64,000 nt of DNA from Microcystis elabens FACHB-917 (GTDB lineage Bacteria > Cyanobacteriota > Cyanobacteriia > PCC-6307 > Cyanobiaceae), in assembly GCF_014698445.1 (NCBI RefSeq), contig NZ_JACJSZ010000014.1, positions 1 to 64,000 on the forward strand, read 5' to 3'. Shown piece after piece: positions 61,122 to 64,000 of this stretch (positions are counted from its first letter, which is position 1; every line of letters starts with the position of its first letter). The position numbers and the translations under genes are program-made. The notes beneath the pieces were generated by a model. That model made no database searches and was not told the DNA's origin. It saw nothing but the letters and a program-made list of their open reading frames with translations.

Positions 61122-61631
61122 TCATCGGCTCCAGCGGACCCGGAGCGGCGCTCCCCCCTCCGGCCAGTCCGCCTCCAGCCTCCCGCCGAAGGCACCCAGC
61201 AGGGCGGCCGCCACGCCATGGGTGATGTGGGTGCCGGTGAAGCTGAGCAGCATCCGTCCATGGGCCGGATCCCGCTCCAGGGTCATCCGTCGCTCGAGGG
61301 GGTGCTCGTCACGGAAGCGTGCCTCGGTGTGGTGCAGCAACTGCAGGATCTCCGGCTCGTGGTCGGCGAGGAAGGCCCCGTCGAGGCGGATCTCCCCGGC
61401 GGGCATCCGGTCGTGGATGCGGCGGCAGGCGGGGCAGCGGTGGGCAGCGGCCCCCGGCTCCGCCGCCTGCCAGGTCCAGCGGCCCCCGCGAACGGTCGCG
61501 CCGCAGTCGGGACAGACGCAGGGCTGGGCCGGGCAGCCCTCCTCCCGGTAGGGATCGGACCGGTGTCCGGCTTCCATGCCGTCATGGCGGGGCAGGTGGA
61601 CGCCACCGCTTTTTGGGGATGGGATCGCCAT
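61122..61631 (-). CDS. BCAM0308-family zinc-ribbon protein
   Basis: ATG 61631 follows AGGAG with a short gap. The 169-residue protein has two CxxC knuckles (CVCPDCGATVRGGRWTW and HRCPACRRIHDRMPAGEI) that should bind zinc. A C-terminal alpha/beta part follows (LTLERDPAHGRMLLSFTGTH, HGVAAALLGAFGGRLEADWP). This is the BCAM0308 family, which often co-occurs with stress proteins. Function unknown. It precedes the SOD gene by about 45 bases and may be co-transcribed. Confidence 0.75.
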   Translation of the reverse strand: MAIPSPKSGGVHLPRHDGMEAGHRSDPYREEGCPAQPCVCPDCGATVRGGRWTWQAAEPGAAAHRCPACRRIHDRMPAGEIRLDGAFLADHEPEILQLLHHTEARFRDEHPLERRMTLERDPAHGRMLLSFTGTHITHGVAAALLGAFGGRLEADWPEGGAPLRVRWSR

Positions 61632-61731
61632 CGCTGACTCCTGCAGACCTCCCTTCACCCATAGGCAGCGGCGCCGGTGGGGGAGCTGGCCTCCCGGTGC
61701 AGCTTCACGAAACGGGAACCATGGCCGCAGC

Positions 61732-62346
61732 TCAGGGGCGCAGCAGTTCCTCCACCAGGGGATCGAGGGCTGCCGGGCTACGCAGCAACTGCTCGTGGGT
61801 CCAGACGGGAAGCATCCGCCGCGCCCCGATCGGCAGCACCGCCCGCCAACCCGGCACCACCATCAGATCGAGGACCGTGGCGAAGCTGCGGCAGTCGATG
61901 CCCTGCAGCGCGGTGAGGTCGGCATTGAGCTGCCGCAGCAGCGGGCTGCCCACCTTGAGGTCGGCGATGCCGGCCAGGGGCCTGCGGGGCCAGGGCTGGG
62001 CCGTCAGCGTCCCCTGCTGGGGGCTGCCGACGCTGATGAACCGACGGGTGCGGGCATGGCCGCCCATCCGCTGGATCCAGGTGCGGGCAATGACGCCGCC
62101 CATGGAGAAGCCCAGGATGTCGAGCGGCTCCGCCGTCCCGAAGGCCGCCTCGATCGCGGCGGCGAGCCGCTGGGCCAAGTCCTCGATGGCGGTGATTCCG
62201 AAGCGGAGTGGCAGGGCCGGCATCAGCAGGGGCCGGCGCCTCCCGGCCAGCCGGCGTTCGAGGCGGTCGAAGACCCTGGGCGTGTCGAACAGGCCGTGGA
62301 CCAGCACCAGCGGCGGCCAGGGGATGGGTTCACGGCCGGCAGGCAT
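61732..62346 (-). CDS. Alpha/beta hydrolase, lipase-like
   Basis: The 204-residue protein shows the lipase fold: LVLVHGLFDTPRVFDRLERR (oxyanion loop), the nucleophile elbow LDILGFSMGGVIARTWIQRM, FISVGSPQQGTLTA, and a late MLPVWTHEQLLRSP with the probable catalytic His. There is no signal peptide. It resembles triacylglycerol-lipase-like hydrolases common in cyanobacteria. The substrate is unknown. Confidence 0.8.
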   Translation of the reverse strand: MPAGREPIPWPPLVLVHGLFDTPRVFDRLERRLAGRRRPLLMPALPLRFGITAIEDLAQRLAAAIEAAFGTAEPLDILGFSMGGVIARTWIQRMGGHARTRRFISVGSPQQGTLTAQPWPRRPLAGIADLKVGSPLLRQLNADLTALQGIDCRSFATVLDLMVVPGWRAVLPIGARRMLPVWTHEQLLRSPAALDPLVEELLRP

Positions 62347-62437
62347 GGCAGCTGTGAGGGGATGCCGACCATCCTGCGGCGCTGGCAGGGGGAATTGTCG
62401 TGGGGAACTGGAACTGGCTCATTGTTCAGCGGGCCGG

Positions 62438-62674
62438 TTACGGGTCTCGCTGCTGAACGGAGCCCCCGTCTCTGAAGGCCGATCCAAGGAACTGCTTGAT
62501 GGGGGGGTTGGAGGACGTATCGAGCAGGCGGACAACGCTGTCGAGGGTGGAGGCGATGCCGGCAGAGGGATCGCCCTTGGAGTCAGGCATGGGGATCACA
62601 ACGATCGAAATCAGGAAGGCTGCACCGCTGATGGCGGCTACTACCAGCTGGGATACCGGTCTCACAGGATCCAT
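62438..62674 (-). CDS. Small single-span membrane protein, 78 aa
   Basis: ATG 62674 starts a protein with one hydrophobic helix (VSQLVVAAISGAAFLISIVV) and a polar tail (STLDSVVRLLDTSSNPPIKQ, FLGSAFRDGG). Composition is consistent with coding but no family is recognised. The stretch up to 62891 on the other side holds no other gene and would contain the divergent promoters. Confidence 0.5.
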   Translation of the reverse strand: MDPVRPVSQLVVAAISGAAFLISIVVIPMPDSKGDPSAGIASTLDSVVRLLDTSSNPPIKQFLGSAFRDGGSVQQRDP

Positions 62675-62891
62675 GGCCGTCGTTTCACTGACTCTCAAAG
62701 TAAATCAAGTCATCGCTCATGGCCATGTTCAGCGCTGCGGTGCTGCAGCATCCCTGCCTCGATCGGGCTGTGCGGTCGGAAAACCCGCCGCCGAGGAGGT
62801 TTCCGGCGGCGATGCGCCGCCTTCTCGCTCCTCCACCATCCCGACGCCTCCACCCCCTGATCCGCCGGCAGCGCCTCGTTAAACTCAGAAG

Positions 62892-63464
62892 GTGAGTAGA
62901 GCATCGGTGACTGTCCCCACGGGACCCAACCCCCTCGATCCGCCCCAGCACAGCCGCTACGAGGCCATGGCTGAACGCTGGCGGCTGCAGAGCCAGCGCA
63001 CGGACGAGCTCCACGAGACCCTGCGCACCCATTCCTATCTTCTGCTCACCGAGCTGGCGACGGCGCTGGGGGTCGAGGCGAGAACCTGGAAGGAGCAGAG
63101 GAATCCATTCCATCGCCGCTACGTCGAGTACCGGCTCTCCCCCTTTGCCGGATCGGAAGGGGAGACACGGATCGACCGCTACACACCCAGGGGCGAGCTG
63201 GAGTTCGCCATCGTCCTCACCTTCGATCACGGTGAGGACCGCTTCCCCAAGACCCGCTACCTGGTGCCCCTGGCCACCCGCATGTACCGCCAGCATCCCC
63301 AGTTCTGTCTGTGGGATCCGGTCGCGGCGGCCCCCCTGGAGGGATTTCTCTGGGTGGCCTCCCGGACGGCCGTCATCCAGGACATCCTCACCGTGCTGGA
63401 CCAGGAACTGGCGATCGACCCGTTCGAGGGCCCGCCGACACCAACGCGACTCGGCTGCCTCTGA
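62892..63464 (+). CDS. Conserved cyanobacterial protein of unknown function, 190 aa
   Basis: A GTG at 62892 (or 62907) opens the frame. The soluble product has HSRYEAMAERWRLQSQRTDE, then RTHSYLLLTELATALGVEAR and a mixed alpha/beta body (NPFHRRYVEYRLSPFAGSEG, EFAIVLTFDHGEDRFPKTRY). It reads like a full-length picocyanobacterial protein, with no domain I can name. It is convergent with the marC gene. Confidence 0.6.
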   Translation: MSRASVTVPTGPNPLDPPQHSRYEAMAERWRLQSQRTDELHETLRTHSYLLLTELATALGVEARTWKEQRNPFHRRYVEYRLSPFAGSEGETRIDRYTPRGELEFAIVLTFDHGEDRFPKTRYLVPLATRMYRQHPQFCLWDPVAAAPLEGFLWVASRTAVIQDILTVLDQELAIDPFEGPPTPTRLGCL

Positions 63465-63491
63465 GCAGCCGGGGGAGAAACGCCACAGGCC

Positions 63492-64000
63492 TCAGGCCAG
63501 CACCGGAAAGCACCCCCTGAGCCCACTGACGAGCATCTGGACGGCGATGGCGCTCAGCAGCAGGCCCATCAGACGGCTGATCACCTTCTCCTGCAGTACC
63601 CCCAGGGCCTGGTGCAGGGGCATCGACGCGATCAGCAACAGATAGATCAGGATCGCCAGCAGGCCGATCACACCGCTGAGGGCGAGCCGACCCTGCCAGG
63701 CGGCGGGGGCATCGGCCACCACCAGGGAGATGGCCCCCGGTCCCGCCAGCAGCGGCAGGCCGATCGGCACCACGCCGGCACTGTCCTCGGTGCCGTCCAG
63801 GGAACCGTGGCTCACCTCCCGTCCATCGATCAGGCGCAGGCCGATCGGCAGCAGAATCAGTCCCCCGGCCACCCGGAAGGCCTCCAAGGTGATGCCAAAC
63901 AGGTCGAGCAGGCCCTGGCCCCACCAGCAGGCGGCGATCAAGGCACACAGAAAGGTGAGCACGGCCAGGCGGCTGATCCGGCGGATCCGCACGGGGTTGC
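63492..64000 (-). CDS. MarC-family membrane protein (5' end beyond the window)
   Basis: The minus frame is open to the right edge, where it reads NPVRIRRISRLAVL, so the N-terminal helix is missing. The visible part has five hydrophobic helices with FRVAGGLILLPIGLRLIDGR, VPIGLPLLAGPGAISLVVAD and the C-terminal SRLMGLLLSAIAVQMLVSGL. These are MarC (NAAT-type) signatures. MarC proteins are inner-membrane proteins of uncertain substrate and are not antibiotic pumps. Confidence 0.85.
   Translation of the reverse strand, partial: NPVRIRRISRLAVLTFLCALIAACWWGQGLLDLFGITLEAFRVAGGLILLPIGLRLIDGREVSHGSLDGTEDSAGVVPIGLPLLAGPGAISLVVADAPAAWQGRLALSGVIGLLAILIYLLLIASMPLHQALGVLQEKVISRLMGLLLSAIAVQMLVSGLRGCFPVLA

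Noticed and set aside
62685-63296. 203-codon minus-strand frame opposite the 190-aa protein
   Set aside because: The plus-strand reading has better protein character; this frame lacks motifs and a signal for translation.

Overview
The window looks like the chromosome of a GC-rich picocyanobacterium of the Cyanobium / freshwater Synechococcus type. Photosynthesis genes point to a cyanobacterium: psbY, a CyanoP-type psbP lipoprotein, ycf54 and the carotenoid isomerase crtH. An SLH-OprB porin and several small picocyanobacterial proteins of unknown function agree. Most genes are very GC-rich and tightly packed, with many ATGA or GTGA overlaps. Three stretches are visibly more AT-rich and carry the broken or foreign genes: about 1-4500, 42000-43100 and 53760-54900. 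No rRNA or CRISPR array was seen. One tRNA (Lys, UUU) is present. Identifications are by reading motifs; no database was searched.

Left accessory region (1-4500). It opens with the 3' end of a probable IS91-like transposase. A YHYH-domain surface protein gene follows, split by one in-frame stop. Next is a structure with all the marks of an integron gene cassette: one gene for a stand-alone TIR-like nucleotide-binding protein of the kind used in anti-phage defence, with an attC-like palindrome on each side. The right edge of the cassette cuts a glycogen-branching-enzyme-like gene at a GAT triplet.

Metal and envelope region (4793-10150). A CsbD protein and a MerR-type metal regulator are followed by two secreted DUF305 proteins around a DUF302 gene. 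Operator-like dyads of the CueR/ZntR type lie before the regulator and before the second DUF305 gene. An SLH-OprB porin follows, with a Fur-box-like palindrome 110 bp upstream.

Core region (10160-20500). It holds a frameshifted LuxR-type regulator, tRNA-Lys, a gamma-carbonic-anhydrase-like protein, psbY-trmFO, crtH, a winged-helix response regulator lacking the phospho-acceptor Asp, a plsC-bolA-grxD run, pdxJ and ycf54.

Recombination block (20610-30061). A PPP-family phosphatase gene runs straight into recC-recB-recD, giving a complete exonuclease V operon.

Middle region (30420-43400). It carries a sugar-isomerase-type cupin, a DEAD-box RNA helicase, a glycine-rich RNA-binding protein overlapping an ABC exporter, an LCP ligase and an MgtC protein. 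A porin gene with two frame breaks, a TolC-ClC channel pair and a wrecked GAF-GGDEF diguanylate cyclase gene follow.

Right half (43220-64000). A psbP-FAD oxidase-HlyD-small membrane protein run is followed by recR-lipA, DOMON and kinase genes, a phosphoribosyltransferase with a hydrolase, a PEBP remnant and a vanadium haloperoxidase. Next come a second stop-interrupted surface protein with the same C-terminal sorting tail as the YHYH protein, a FitAB-like toxin-antitoxin pair whose toxin lacks a normal start codon, a Ca-type P-ATPase, a Nif11-like protein, an exported superoxide dismutase and a MarC protein cut by the right edge.
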